Shown in pieces: positions 25,581 through 34,000 of a stretch of DNA of 55,576 nucleotides. The notes under the pieces are model-generated. The model was not told the origin of the DNA. It saw only the letters and a list, made by a program, of their open reading frames with translations, and did not search any database. Where the stretch lies: contig JAFBAL010000051.1 in NCBI GenBank assembly GCA_019247845.1, positions 1 through 55,576 on the forward strand, written 5' to 3'. Both the position numbers and the translations under genes were made by a program. This DNA is from Alphaproteobacteria bacterium. Its GTDB lineage: Bacteria; Pseudomonadota; Alphaproteobacteria; Micropepsales; Micropepsaceae. Position 1 is the first letter of the stretch, and each line of letters starts with the position of its first letter.

Positions 25581-25620
25581 CGAAGACTGGCCTGCCGAAG
25601 ACTGGCCTGCCGAAGACTGG
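25581..25620. repeat. 15-bp tandem repeat abutting the 3' end of tRNA-Arg
   Basis: CGAAGACTGGCCTGC occurs at 25581-25595 and 25596-25610, followed by a partial CGAAGACTGG at 25611-25620, which includes the encoded CCA of the tRNA. Read on the tRNA strand the unit starts CCAGTCTTCG, so the tRNA tail appears to be reiterated downstream. Confidence 0.85.
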
Positions 25621-25694
25621 CGCACCCGGCAGGATTCGAACCTGCGACCTTCGCCTTCGGAGGGCGACACTCTATCCAGCTGAGCTACGGGTGC
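25618..25694 (-). tRNA. tRNA-Arg (anticodon CCG)
   Basis: The minus strand folds as a full cloverleaf. The acceptor GCACCCG pairs with CGGGTGC, the D arm contains AGCTCAGCTGGAT, the anticodon loop is CTCCGAA (anticodon CCG), and the T arm contains GGTTCGAATCC. The discriminator is G and the 3' CCA is encoded. It reads the CGG arginine codon, common in GC-rich genomes. Confidence 0.97.
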
Positions 25695-25807
25695 GTGCGT
25701 CCGGGTGTTTAGCGCGGTCCCGTGCATCGGTCCAGTTGCCAACCGACATCGCGCTTGACCGGCAGCCCTGTCCTGCCCATGTCAGAACCTTCACATGGAG
25801 GGTTCCA

Positions 25808-26689
25808 ATGGTTGCGTTGCGTATTGCCTTGTTCGGATTTGCAGTCGCGGGTGCGGTGCCCGCAATGGCCGTGGTGGTTGCGGTGCCGCCGGTGCCGGGG
25901 GCCGCGAGCACGGCCGCTTACGGGATCAACGACGCCGGCGTGGTGGCCGGCACCTATACCGACGGCCAGGGCAGCCAGCACGGCTTCTTCGGCACGCTCG
26001 ACGGAAAGTACACGACCTTCGACGCCGGCACGGGCGGCACCAGCGCGCGCGCCATCGACGATCGGGGCGTCATCGTCGGCTTCTCGAACGCGGATTCGGG
26101 CGATGCGGCGGCCCAGCCGATCTTCGAGCGCAAGCGGAACGGCGACATCGTCGGCGTCACGCGCCAGGGTCAGCAGCTGTTCGGCGCCGCCTACGGCATC
26201 GAGAGCGCCAAGAACCGCTTCGTCGGGTTCTGGTGGAGCTCCAACCTGCATCAGGCGATCGCCTTCCGCGGCCATGACGGGACGTGGAAGGAGGATGTGC
26301 GCATCCACGACGTGCATCAGGCGAGCGCGGCACGCGGCATCAACGCCCACAACGTCGTGGTCGGCGGCTTCTTCCGTCCGCCTATGCGCGGCTTCGTGCT
26401 GCAGGGCCGCAGGCTCACGGTCGTGGATCATCCGCACGCATCGGCGACCGAGCTGGAGGCGATCAACGACAACGGCGTGGCGACGGGACAGTGGGTCGAC
26501 CGCCAGGGCCACACGCACGCGTTCCTCTACGACGTCGCCACGGCGACCTTCAGCGACATCGGCGTCAAGGGCGCAAGCGACGTCTTCGCCTATGGCATCA
26601 ACAACAAGGGCGACGTCGCGGTGACGACCGACAAGGGTGCTTACGTGTGGTGCGCGACGCGCGCGGCCTGTCCATCATTCGCTAAGTGA
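25808..26689 (+). CDS. Secreted protein with HAF-type repeats
   Basis: A 293-residue exported protein. The signal peptide reads MVALRIALFGFAVAGAVPAMA. The mature part repeats a unit with the pattern xAYGINDAGVVAGTYTD / ARAIDDRGVIVGFSN / ARGINAHNVVVGGFF / LEAINDNGVATGQWV / AYGINNKGDVAVTT, which is the HAF (GINxxGxVVG) repeat of predicted extracellular beta-propeller proteins. Two cysteines near the end (WCATRAACPSF) may pair. GGAGGGTTCCA precedes the ATG at 25808. Function is unknown. Confidence 0.8.
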   Translation: MVALRIALFGFAVAGAVPAMAVVVAVPPVPGAASTAAYGINDAGVVAGTYTDGQGSQHGFFGTLDGKYTTFDAGTGGTSARAIDDRGVIVGFSNADSGDAAAQPIFERKRNGDIVGVTRQGQQLFGAAYGIESAKNRFVGFWWSSNLHQAIAFRGHDGTWKEDVRIHDVHQASAARGINAHNVVVGGFFRPPMRGFVLQGRRLTVVDHPHASATELEAINDNGVATGQWVDRQGHTHAFLYDVATATFSDIGVKGASDVFAYGINNKGDVAVTTDKGAYVWCATRAACPSFAK

Positions 26690-26699
26690 CGCAGCCAAA

Positions 26700-26740
26700 G
26701 GCGTCCTCCGCCGTTCCTTTCAAGGAAAACGGAGGACGCC
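26700..26740 (+). promoter_or_regulatory. Hairpin that encloses the ribosome binding site of the DUF4142 gene
   Basis: GGCGTCCTCCG (26700-26710) is a perfect complement of CGGAGGACGCC (26730-26740), which contains the GGAGG ribosome binding site and ends directly before the ATG at 26741. The loop can add CCGTT/AACGG or CCTT/AAGG pairs. In the folded state the site is hidden. It may equally end transcription of the upstream gene, although no U-run follows. Confidence 0.65.
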
Positions 26741-27238
26741 ATGAGGCAGAAATTCGCATTTGTTATCGTGCTTTCGGCCATCGCGGCGTCGCCGGCGATG
26801 GCGGCCGGCGGCGACGGCCCGAAGGACTTCGTCGGCGACGCGATCAAGGGCGACAATTCCGAGATCGCGCTGGGCCAGATGGCACAGCGCTCCGGCGGCA
26901 CCGCCGCGATGCGCGACTTCGGCCGAACGCTCGTCGCGGATCACACCAAAGCCAAGCAGCAGGTCGCCGACGTCGCGCACGGCCTGGGCGCCGACGTGCC
27001 GGACGACGTGATGCCCGAGGCCAAGAGCGAGCAGGCCAAGCTCCAGTCGATGTCGGGGGCCGACTTCGACCGCGAGTTCGCGAGCTACATGGTCGACGAT
27101 CACAAGAAGGACATCGACAAGTTCGCCAAGGAGGCCGGCATGCATCGCGGACCGACGAGCGACCTCGCCGCCAAGCAGCTGCCCACCCTGCGCAAGCACC
27201 TGTCGATCGCGCAGGGTCTGATGAAGAGCGGGAAGTAG
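26741..27238 (+). CDS. Exported DUF4142 protein
   Basis: A 165-residue protein with a signal peptide (MRQKFAFVIVLSAIAASPAMAA). The mature part is all-helical, as in DUF4142/ferritin-like four-helix proteins: NSEIALGQMAQRSGGTAAMRDFGRTL, then DFDREFASYMVDDHKKDIDKF and the closing QLPTLRKHLSIAQGLMK. Members are often induced by stress and carry no known activity. Translation may be controlled by the hairpin that hides its ribosome binding site. The stop is two bases from the end of the converging M20 peptidase gene. Confidence 0.85.
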   Translation: MRQKFAFVIVLSAIAASPAMAAGGDGPKDFVGDAIKGDNSEIALGQMAQRSGGTAAMRDFGRTLVADHTKAKQQVADVAHGLGADVPDDVMPEAKSEQAKLQSMSGADFDREFASYMVDDHKKDIDKFAKEAGMHRGPTSDLAAKQLPTLRKHLSIAQGLMKSGK

Positions 27239-27240
27239 CG

Positions 27241-28650
27241 TCAGCTCCCGCCCAGCTCCTTCATCAGCCGGTAGGTGAACTCGACGGATTCGTAGAACGC
27301 GCCGACCTCGCGGCGCTCGTCGCGGCCGTGCGCGCGCACATCGTTGACGTCGGCCCAGCCGCCGCTGACGCCATAGCTCGGGATGCCGGCATTGCGGGTG
27401 AAGATCGAATCGCTCGCGCCCGCCGCCATCGCCGGGATCACCGGCACGCCCGGCCACATCGAATGGACGACCTTCTCGACCGAGCCGAGCAGCGCCTTGC
27501 TCGGCGGCGACTCGGGCGCCTGCACCACCATGTCGGGGTGGGTGATCTTGATCTTGGGATCGGCGACGACCTTCTGCAGCACCGCCTGCACGCCGTCAAC
27601 CGTCTCGTCGGGCATGATGCGGCATTGGACGGTCGCGACGGCGCGCGCCGGCAGCGCGTTCTCCTGCACGCCCGCGTTCAGCATCGTCGCCACGCAGGTC
27701 GAATGCAGGATCGCGTTGATCGAGATGTCGCTCTTGGCGAGCCGCGCGGCCGCCTTCATGTCCATCGGCTGCTTCGCCAGGCTAAGCATGTCAGCGCGCA
27801 TCTTGCCCGTCTCGAGCATGGCGCGGCGCTGGAAGTAGAGGCGCGTCGTCGCATTGGTCTTGTAGGGGAACTGGAAGGCGGCGAGCCTTACCAGTCCCTT
27901 GGACAGATCGTAGATCGCGTTGTCGGGGCGCGGCTCGGACGAATGGCCGCCCTTGTTGGTGACCTCGAAATCGTAGGTGACATAGGTCTTCTGGCTGGTC
28001 TCGACGCCGTAATCGAGGCGCTTGCCGCCCACGATCTCGCCCGAATCGCCGTCGGGATTGATGACGAGCCCGGCATCGACCAGATCGCGATGCTCGCGCA
28101 GCAGGAAGGCCGGGCCGTCCTGCTCCAGGCCCACCTCCTCGTCGGCGGTGAAGGCGACGATGATGTCGCGGTCGGGCACGAAGCCCTCTTTCTTCAAGCG
28201 GATCAGCGAGGCGGCAACGGCGGCGTCCTCGTCCTTCATGTCGGACGTGCCGCGGCCGTAGAAATAGCCGTCCTTCTCGGTCAGCTGGAACGGCGGCAGG
28301 GTCCAGTCTTCCGCCTTGGCCTCGACCACGTCCATGTGGCAGATCCACATGACGGGCTTGCCTTTACCCTTGCCGTGCAGGCGCACGACGACGTTGACCT
28401 GCTTGGGATACTGCGTCTCGGGCACGATCTTCACGTCGTCCTGCGCGAAGCCGCCATCGGCCAGGTATTTCGCCAGCACCTGGGCGACGCCGCCGGTGCC
28501 GACCTCGTGCACCGAATGCACCGCGATGATGTCGCGCAGGATGTCGTGGGCGAGCTGCTTGTTGTCTTCCGGCGGCACGATGTGGCTTTGGGGTGCGGCC
28601 GCGCCCAGCAGAAGCGCCGCCGCGGCGACGCCCAGTTTCCATTCGCGCAT
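27241..28650 (-). CDS. M20 family metallopeptidase, exported
   Basis: A 469-residue zinc peptidase. It starts with a signal peptide (MREWKLGVAAAALLLGAAAPQ). Metal-site motifs are MWICHMDVVEAK, YGRGTSDMKDEDAA and ADEEVGLEQDGPAF, with a later conserved histidine in the lid/dimerisation region around GGHSSEPRPDNAI. M20 enzymes cleave dipeptides or remove N-acyl groups from amino acids. The start at 28650 has AAGGAA upstream, with an in-frame ATG four codons earlier. It lies 11 bp after the DUF2817 peptidase gene, and both were probably made together as extracytoplasmic/cytoplasmic peptide-degrading enzymes. Confidence 0.9.
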   Translation of the reverse strand: MREWKLGVAAAALLLGAAAPQSHIVPPEDNKQLAHDILRDIIAVHSVHEVGTGGVAQVLAKYLADGGFAQDDVKIVPETQYPKQVNVVVRLHGKGKGKPVMWICHMDVVEAKAEDWTLPPFQLTEKDGYFYGRGTSDMKDEDAAVAASLIRLKKEGFVPDRDIIVAFTADEEVGLEQDGPAFLLREHRDLVDAGLVINPDGDSGEIVGGKRLDYGVETSQKTYVTYDFEVTNKGGHSSEPRPDNAIYDLSKGLVRLAAFQFPYKTNATTRLYFQRRAMLETGKMRADMLSLAKQPMDMKAAARLAKSDISINAILHSTCVATMLNAGVQENALPARAVATVQCRIMPDETVDGVQAVLQKVVADPKIKITHPDMVVQAPESPPSKALLGSVEKVVHSMWPGVPVIPAMAAGASDSIFTRNAGIPSYGVSGGWADVNDVRAHGRDERREVGAFYESVEFTYRLMKELGGS

Positions 28651-28661
28651 GACGTTTTCCT

Positions 28662-29738
28662 TCATTTCAATGCTTTCAATGCCGCGTTCACGACTTCCTT
28701 GGCGGCCTTCCAGACCTTGCGCTTCCATTCCGGCGTGTCGGGATAGAAGGCGGCGCGGATTTCCTTGCGGATCGCTTCGGCGTTCTTGTGGTTGCCACCG
28801 GCGAACCGGTGCAGCCAGTTGTCCTTGCGCAGCGCGTTGAACACCTCGCGCGGCGGGATGGTGCCGGCTTCCAGCGCCGCGAAGGTGAGCTCGGTGCGCG
28901 GCAGCCATTTGGCCACCGCCCTGTCGACCGTGCCGGTCAGGGGCGCGGAGACGGACTCGCCCGCCTCGCTCGAGCACACGCGGTCGCCCCACATCTTCTT
29001 CGCGCGCTTGTACGCGGGCGAACCGGGCAGATCCTCGGTGATCATCTCGCCATAGCCGTGCGCGCCGAGCCCGGTGTGGAAGTCGACGACGATCAGCTTC
29101 TTCACGTCGCGCAGCTCTTCCTTGAAGACGTCGCGCAGCATCAGCGACGACCAGCTCTCCTTCGATCCGCCGAAATAGAGCCCGTCGGGATATTCGTACT
29201 GGCCGGCGGTGATCGCCTCCTGCAGCGCGAAATCGCCGTGGCGATCGGAATAGACCTGCAGCTTCGCATTCGCCGCGCGCATCGTCTCTTTGGCGATGTC
29301 CTTGGGCGCGATCCATTCCGCGAGCGAGTCGTAAGCCGTGTTCTTCGGCGGCTTTCTGTGATCGACGAAGTTGCGGTTGATGTCGGCATTGTCCTCGTTG
29401 ACGCGCCGGTCCCAGGCGAAGCCGTAAGGATTGAGCGCGTGCAACAGGACGACCTTCGATCCCTTGGGCGGCTTCAGGAGGTTCTCGCGCAGCATGCCGG
29501 TCTGCACGCCCGAGCCGAAATAACCTTCCACGCCATGCGTCGCGGAGATCATCAGCAGCGCTGTGCGCGCATCGCGCTCGCCGATGACGGCGGTGTCCAG
29601 GAACAGCGGCTTGCCCTTGCGCGTCTGCGCGTTCGGATGCCAGCGCGAGGTGGTGCCGAGGTCGCAAGCCTGCGCCGCGCTCAGGAAGTTCGCGCGCGCG
29701 GTCGCATAGTCGGGCGGGAAATGATCTTCGGCTTTCAT
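28662..29738 (-). CDS. DUF2817 (M14-like carboxypeptidase) protein
   Basis: A 358-residue protein. M14-like zinc-site motifs are present: SATHGVEGYFGSGVQTG (H and E), a YGFAWDRRVNEDNADINRNF segment in the middle, and a later VVDFHTGLGAHG (H). This matches the DUF2817 family of predicted carboxypeptidases. There is no signal peptide. The ATG at 29736-29738 follows the cyclase-like gene by about 33 bp on the same strand. Substrate unknown. Confidence 0.88.
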   Translation of the reverse strand: MKAEDHFPPDYATARANFLSAAQACDLGTTSRWHPNAQTRKGKPLFLDTAVIGERDARTALLMISATHGVEGYFGSGVQTGMLRENLLKPPKGSKVVLLHALNPYGFAWDRRVNEDNADINRNFVDHRKPPKNTAYDSLAEWIAPKDIAKETMRAANAKLQVYSDRHGDFALQEAITAGQYEYPDGLYFGGSKESWSSLMLRDVFKEELRDVKKLIVVDFHTGLGAHGYGEMITEDLPGSPAYKRAKKMWGDRVCSSEAGESVSAPLTGTVDRAVAKWLPRTELTFAALEAGTIPPREVFNALRKDNWLHRFAGGNHKNAEAIRKEIRAAFYPDTPEWKRKVWKAAKEVVNAALKALK

Positions 29739-29770
29739 GTGTTCGAGGACCGCAGGAACAAGCTCTTCAT

Positions 29771-31936
29771 CTATTTCAACACCGCGCGGAACGCCCCGTC
29801 CCAATCGGGGCCGGGCGAATGGGTTTCGTACCAGGCGATGCGCGACAAATGCAGGTCGTAGAGCTTCTGGCTGGCGCCGGAAAGCTTGCGGCACTGGTCG
29901 ATCAGCTCGCGCGTCTTCTCCCATTGCTGGGTGCGCAGCGACTGGAAGATGTGGTCGTGGAAGGTCGAGAGCGCGCGGAACTTGGGGCTGGCGCGCATCA
30001 CCGGATTGCCGAGCAGGGCATAGAGCTTGACGGGTGCCGCCCCGATCTCGACGAAATCGGCCTCCAGGAACGCGAAGCCGCGCTCGGCCGCCTTGCGCGT
30101 GTCCTCGCTCACGATGATCGCGGGCCCATAGGTGCCCGACAGCGCCTGGATCCGCTGCGCCAGCACCGCCGGATCGCCGACCGCCGCATAGGTCGTGCGT
30201 CCATGGCTCCTGAAGCCGCCGGCGATGACGGGCCCGGTCGATATTCCCACGCCGATCTCGATGGGGCTGAGCGAGGTGCCGTCGATGCGCCGTTCGTGGG
30301 TGACGATCTCGTTGACCTTGGCGACGGTGTCCATCATCGCGCTCGCGGCTTCGCAGGCGTGGATGGCGTGCTCGGGATCGTCCAGCGGCGCGTTCCAGAA
30401 GCACGAGAAGCCTTCGGCGCCGACGCGCTCGATGGTGCCGCGATGGGCCAGCACGGTGTCCATCAGGGGGCTGAAGACCTGGCGCAGCAGGCGCGTGAAG
30501 GCGACGGGGTCGTCCTTGAAGCTCGCGGCCAGCTCGGTGAAGCCGCGCACGCCGCAGACCAGATAGCTCACCTGGCGCGTCTCGCCGTCGAGCTTGAGCA
30601 GCGACGGGTTGCGCGCGATGCGCTCGATCGACGGCGCCGCGAGCGAATCCGCGAACGCGTCGTGCAGCCGCGCGCGCGCGCCGGCCACCTCCATCACCCG
30701 CGCCGCGGCGCCCGCGGCGAAGACCAGCGCCAGTCCCACGCCCGGCCCCAGCGCGTCGAACAGCACGCGGTTGGCGCTGAACAGGTGCCACGAGATCGCG
30801 CCGGCGCTTGCGATCGCGGCCACGGTGAAGGCGCCGCCCCACCACACATTGAAGCGCACCAGCAGATAGATCGCGGCCATGCCGAGGAGCAGAAGACAGG
30901 CGAGCTCCGCCTTGGCCGCGCCCGCGGGCCGGCGCAGCACCTGGCCCAGAAGGATGTTCTCCATCGCCTCGGCATGCAGCTCCGCCTCGCTCATCGCGCC
31001 GAACGGCGTCGCTATCGTTTTCGCCGATGGGCCGACATAGACGATGGTATGTGTGAGATCGGGCAGCGCCGCGGCCGAGATGTCGCGCGCCGCGGCGTCC
31101 TTGGCGAAGGCGAGCCACAGCGATCCATCCGGCGCCGTGGGCAGGTCGCGGTGGAAGGCTTCGAGCCCGCTCGTTCCCGCAGCGCCGCCCAGAAGCTCGC
31201 CGCCGTCGCCGGCGCGGAAGGCAAGCCGCTTCCTGTTCTCGGCCGCGCGCAGCACTTCGGCGTCGAGCGATGCGACCGCCTTGCCGTTCAGGCGGAAGGC
31301 CAGCGGCATGCGGCGCAGCCGTCCGTCGCGATCGGCGATGAGGTTGAGCGCGCCGCTGCCCGCGGTGCCCAGGCCAAGGCTTGCGACCGGCCCGTCGGCG
31401 GCGGGGAAGTCCGGCGCATGGCCGAAGGGGTCCTTGTCGCCCGCCGCGGCGAGCGTGCTCTTCGGGGCGAAGCCGTTGCCGCCGTCGCCCAGCGCGAAAC
31501 CGGTGACGGTCGCGATCCTGGCGAAGGCGTCGGTCAGCGCCTTGTCGGGCGAGGGCATGTGCTCCAGCGCCTCGCGCGTCGCGTCGAAGGTCGGGCCCGG
31601 CGGGATCTCCGCGACCAGGTTCCTGGGCGAGGCCGGATCGGCGCTGTCGAGCGGCGTCACCAGCACCGCCAGCTCCGCGCCTTTCGCGCGCAGCTCGGTC
31701 AGCGTCTTGGCGAGCGCCGCGTGGCTCAGATCGCCGGTGTCCAGCACCTTGACCGCGAAGCCCTGCTCACGCGTGTCGGCATAGGGACGGGGGCTCGCGC
31801 GCTGATAGGAATCGAACAGGCCGCCGCGCAGCGCCGTCGCCAGTCCCGCCCAGTCGCTGCCGAGCGCGACCAGCGCGATCGCAAGCGCGATCAGCGGTAG
31901 CGCCCAGACGGAACGGGGGCGGTCGCGGAACGTCAT
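29771..31936 (-). CDS. CHASE2 adenylate/guanylate cyclase-like protein with degenerate active site
   Basis: A 721-residue membrane protein. After an N-terminal helix (about 11-29), a CHASE2-type extracytoplasmic sensor domain extends to ~340, then three helices (345-412), then a class III cyclase fold (about 450-620). The metal-binding Asp in the canonical FADIxGFT is replaced by glycine here (LVCGVRGFT, G462). The second metal Asp is Glu (E508 in VGAEGF). The transition-state Asn of GDTVNLAAR is Val591 (GDPAVLAQR), though Arg595 remains. Such changes usually mean loss of cyclase activity, so it may sense or bind nucleotide without making cAMP. Confidence 0.85.
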   Translation of the reverse strand: MTFRDRPRSVWALPLIALAIALVALGSDWAGLATALRGGLFDSYQRASPRPYADTREQGFAVKVLDTGDLSHAALAKTLTELRAKGAELAVLVTPLDSADPASPRNLVAEIPPGPTFDATREALEHMPSPDKALTDAFARIATVTGFALGDGGNGFAPKSTLAAAGDKDPFGHAPDFPAADGPVASLGLGTAGSGALNLIADRDGRLRRMPLAFRLNGKAVASLDAEVLRAAENRKRLAFRAGDGGELLGGAAGTSGLEAFHRDLPTAPDGSLWLAFAKDAAARDISAAALPDLTHTIVYVGPSAKTIATPFGAMSEAELHAEAMENILLGQVLRRPAGAAKAELACLLLLGMAAIYLLVRFNVWWGGAFTVAAIASAGAISWHLFSANRVLFDALGPGVGLALVFAAGAAARVMEVAGARARLHDAFADSLAAPSIERIARNPSLLKLDGETRQVSYLVCGVRGFTELAASFKDDPVAFTRLLRQVFSPLMDTVLAHRGTIERVGAEGFSCFWNAPLDDPEHAIHACEAASAMMDTVAKVNEIVTHERRIDGTSLSPIEIGVGISTGPVIAGGFRSHGRTTYAAVGDPAVLAQRIQALSGTYGPAIIVSEDTRKAAERGFAFLEADFVEIGAAPVKLYALLGNPVMRASPKFRALSTFHDHIFQSLRTQQWEKTRELIDQCRKLSGASQKLYDLHLSRIAWYETHSPGPDWDGAFRAVLK

Positions 31937-31968
31937 TCGAAGGGCCCAACAGCTCTTTTGTTAGTCTA

Positions 31969-32427
31969 TCACGCAGCCGGGCCATGAGAGGAAGCGCATT
32001 CCGCGCAAACCCCAGTGATTTCTATGGTTTCGCGCTCGACGGTCAGGCCGGCGCGCTTTGCCGCAGCGGCAAGGGCCGCATCCAGCGCCGCATCCTCGAT
32101 CTCGCTCGCCCGTCCGCAGGCGCGGCAGAGGAAGAAGCGGCTCTGGTGGGAGCGCTCCGGCGCGAAGCAGGCGACGAAGGCGTTGCGTGAATCGATGCGG
32201 TGCACCAGGCCTTGGGCCTGCAGGAAGTCGAGCGCGCGATAGACCGTGGGCGGCGCGGGCTTTCCGCCGTCGCGGGCGAGCGTCGCCAGCACGTCATAGG
32301 CGCCCATCGGGGTGTGGCCGGCGAGCACGATCTCGAGCACCCGGCGGCGCAGCGGCGTCAGCTTGGCGCCCAGGTTCTCCGCCGCTTTCAGGCTCGGCGC
32401 CATGCAGGCCGCGTGGTCGTGGCTCAT
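31969..32427 (-). CDS. zur: Zinc uptake regulator Zur (Fur family)
   Basis: A 152-residue Fur-family repressor. The winged-helix part is LTPLRRRVLEIVLAGHTPMG with the recognition region PPTVYRALDFLQAQGLVHR. Zinc ligands are in SHQSRFFLCRACGRASEIED and the C-terminal CAECASSHG pair. It senses zinc and represses zinc-import genes. Its ATG overlaps the znuB stop (ATGA). The operator at 33951-33967 before znuC would let it repress its own operon. It is called Zur rather than Fur by context and by these cysteine pairs. Confidence 0.9.
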   Translation of the reverse strand: MSHDHAACMAPSLKAAENLGAKLTPLRRRVLEIVLAGHTPMGAYDVLATLARDGGKPAPPTVYRALDFLQAQGLVHRIDSRNAFVACFAPERSHQSRFFLCRACGRASEIEDAALDAALAAAAKRAGLTVERETIEITGVCAECASSHGPAA

Positions 32428-33224
32428 CGCGCGAGCCTCGCGCTCAACGAGGACAGGCCGAACAGGGCGGCCGCGGCCAGGACGATGGCGGGGCCGGCGG
32501 GGATGTCCTTCCAGTAAGCCAGCGCCAGGCCCAAAGGCGCGCTTGCCGCGCCGATCAGGCCGGCGAGTGCGGCCATCTGCTCCGGCGACCGCGCGAAGGG
32601 CCGGGCGGCGGCAGGCGGAATGATGATCAGCGCCACGATCAGCAGCGCGCCGACGACGCGCAGGCCCAGCGCCACCAGCACCGCGACCAGCACCAGGAAC
32701 ACGGTCTCGGCGAGCGGGCTGGCGCGGCCTTCGGCCTTGGCGATGTCGGCGTTGACCGCCGCCATCAGCCAGCGGCGCCAGAAGACCGCGCTCAACACGG
32801 CGATGACGGTGCAGATCGCTGCGATCTCGCCGACATCGATGCCCGACAGCGCCAGCACGTCGCCGAAGAGATAGCCGATCAGGTCGGTGCGCACCGTCTC
32901 CATGCTCGAAAGCAGCACGAAGCCCAGCGCCAGGCCGACATGGCCCACCACGCCGATGCTGGTGCCGACCGGGATCAGCCCGTCGCGGGCGCGCGCCATG
33001 ATCAGCGCGGAGAGGATCGCGAGCAGCGTGACGCCGATCAGCGGATCGATGCCGAGCAGAAGCCCCGCGCCCGCGCCCAGCAACCCGATATGGCCGATGG
33101 ACTCGCCCAGATAGGCCATGCGCCGCCACAGCACGAGCGAGCCCAAGGGGCCCGCCGCCGCGCCAAGAATTCCGGCGCCCAAAGTCGCGCGCCACAGGAA
33201 GTCATCCAAGGGCGTGGTCCTCAT
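32424..33224 (-). CDS. znuB: Zinc ABC transporter permease
   Basis: A 266-residue inner-membrane permease with about eight helices. Family landmarks are GSLVLWRRMAYLGESIGHIG (early) and VGALLIVALIIIPPAAARPF (late). It imports zinc with ZnuC as ATPase. The start is not certain: ATGs at 33224 and 33230 lie inside the 3' end of znuC, whose His-rich tail overlaps by about 22-28 bases. A small N-terminal extension MTMRTTPL is possible. No znuA (periplasmic zinc-binding protein) gene is in the window. Confidence 0.93.
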   Translation of the reverse strand: MRTTPLDDFLWRATLGAGILGAAAGPLGSLVLWRRMAYLGESIGHIGLLGAGAGLLLGIDPLIGVTLLAILSALIMARARDGLIPVGTSIGVVGHVGLALGFVLLSSMETVRTDLIGYLFGDVLALSGIDVGEIAAICTVIAVLSAVFWRRWLMAAVNADIAKAEGRASPLAETVFLVLVAVLVALGLRVVGALLIVALIIIPPAAARPFARSPEQMAALAGLIGAASAPLGLALAYWKDIPAGPAIVLAAAALFGLSSLSARLAR

Positions 33225-33945
33225 GGTCATGGTCGTGGTCGTGACTGTGGTCGTGGCGATGGACATAGAGCGCCAGCTCGCCCGCGACGCGCGGCCCGAA
33301 CATCTGCGCGAAGGCCGGATCGCGCACCACCTGCTCGGCCTTGCCTTCGCAGCAGACGTGCCCGTTCAGGCAGACGACGCGGTCGGCCTGCGCCATGACG
33401 ACGTGCAGGTCGTGGCTGACCAGCAGCACGCCGCAGCCGATCTCGCCGCGCAGCTCGGCGATCAGGTGATAGAGCGCGGCCTCGCCCGCGACATCGACGC
33501 CGGCCAGCGGCTCGTCGAGGATCAGAAGCTCGGGCCCGGTCGCGATGGCGCGGGCCAGCAGCACGCGCGCCATCTCGCCGCCGGACAGCGCCACCAGCTG
33601 GCGGCCGGACAGCGCGGCGATGCCGGCGCGTTCGAGCGCGGCCTGCGCCGGCGCATCGGCGGCGAACAGGCGCAGGAAGCGGCCCGCCGTGAGCGGCAGG
33701 CTGCGGTCGCGCGGGAAGTTCTGCGGCACATAGCCGATGCGCAGGCCGGGCTTGCGGGCGATCCTGCCCCCGGCCGGCAGCAGCCCCAGCAAGGCTTTGA
33801 GAAGGCTGGTCTTTCCCGACCCGTTGGGCCCGATCAAGGTCACGATCTCACCCGCCCGGATGGCGAAATCGACATCTTTCAGGATATCCGCCGCGCCGAC
33901 GCGCAAGGAGAGCCCGGTGGCGGAGAGGAGGGGGGGATCACTCAT
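33202..33945 (-). CDS. znuC: Zinc ABC transporter ATP-binding protein with a His/Asp-rich tail
   Basis: A 247-residue ABC ATPase. Walker A GPNGSGKTS (39-47), signature LSGGEMARV, Walker B LLILDEPLAGVD and the switch LLVSHDLHVV are all present. The C-terminus HRHDHSHDHDHDHEDH is an added metal-binding-type tail. Its DNA (CATGGTCATGGTCGTGG-type repeats) also contains the znuB start. The ATG at 33943-33945 is only six bases from the Zur operator, so repression is direct. There is no clear ribosome binding site in that six-base gap, so the transcript may be leaderless or short-leadered. Confidence 0.95.
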   Translation of the reverse strand: MSDPPLLSATGLSLRVGAADILKDVDFAIRAGEIVTLIGPNGSGKTSLLKALLGLLPAGGRIARKPGLRIGYVPQNFPRDRSLPLTAGRFLRLFAADAPAQAALERAGIAALSGRQLVALSGGEMARVLLARAIATGPELLILDEPLAGVDVAGEAALYHLIAELRGEIGCGVLLVSHDLHVVMAQADRVVCLNGHVCCEGKAEQVVRDPAFAQMFGPRVAGELALYVHRHDHSHDHDHDHEDHALG

Positions 33946-33950
33946 TTGAA

Positions 33951-33967
33951 TTGTTATAACATAACGA
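33951..33967. promoter_or_regulatory. Zur operator upstream of znuC
   Basis: TTGTTATAACATAACGA holds the inverted repeat GTTAT-AAC-ATAAC (33953-33965), matching the alphaproteobacterial Zur box pattern (TGTTATAxxATAACA). It lies directly before the znuC start. The last gene of this operon is zur, which makes autoregulation by zinc likely. Confidence 0.85.
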
Positions 33968-34000
33968 GACGTGGCTGCGGCAGATGCTCAAACATGCTTG

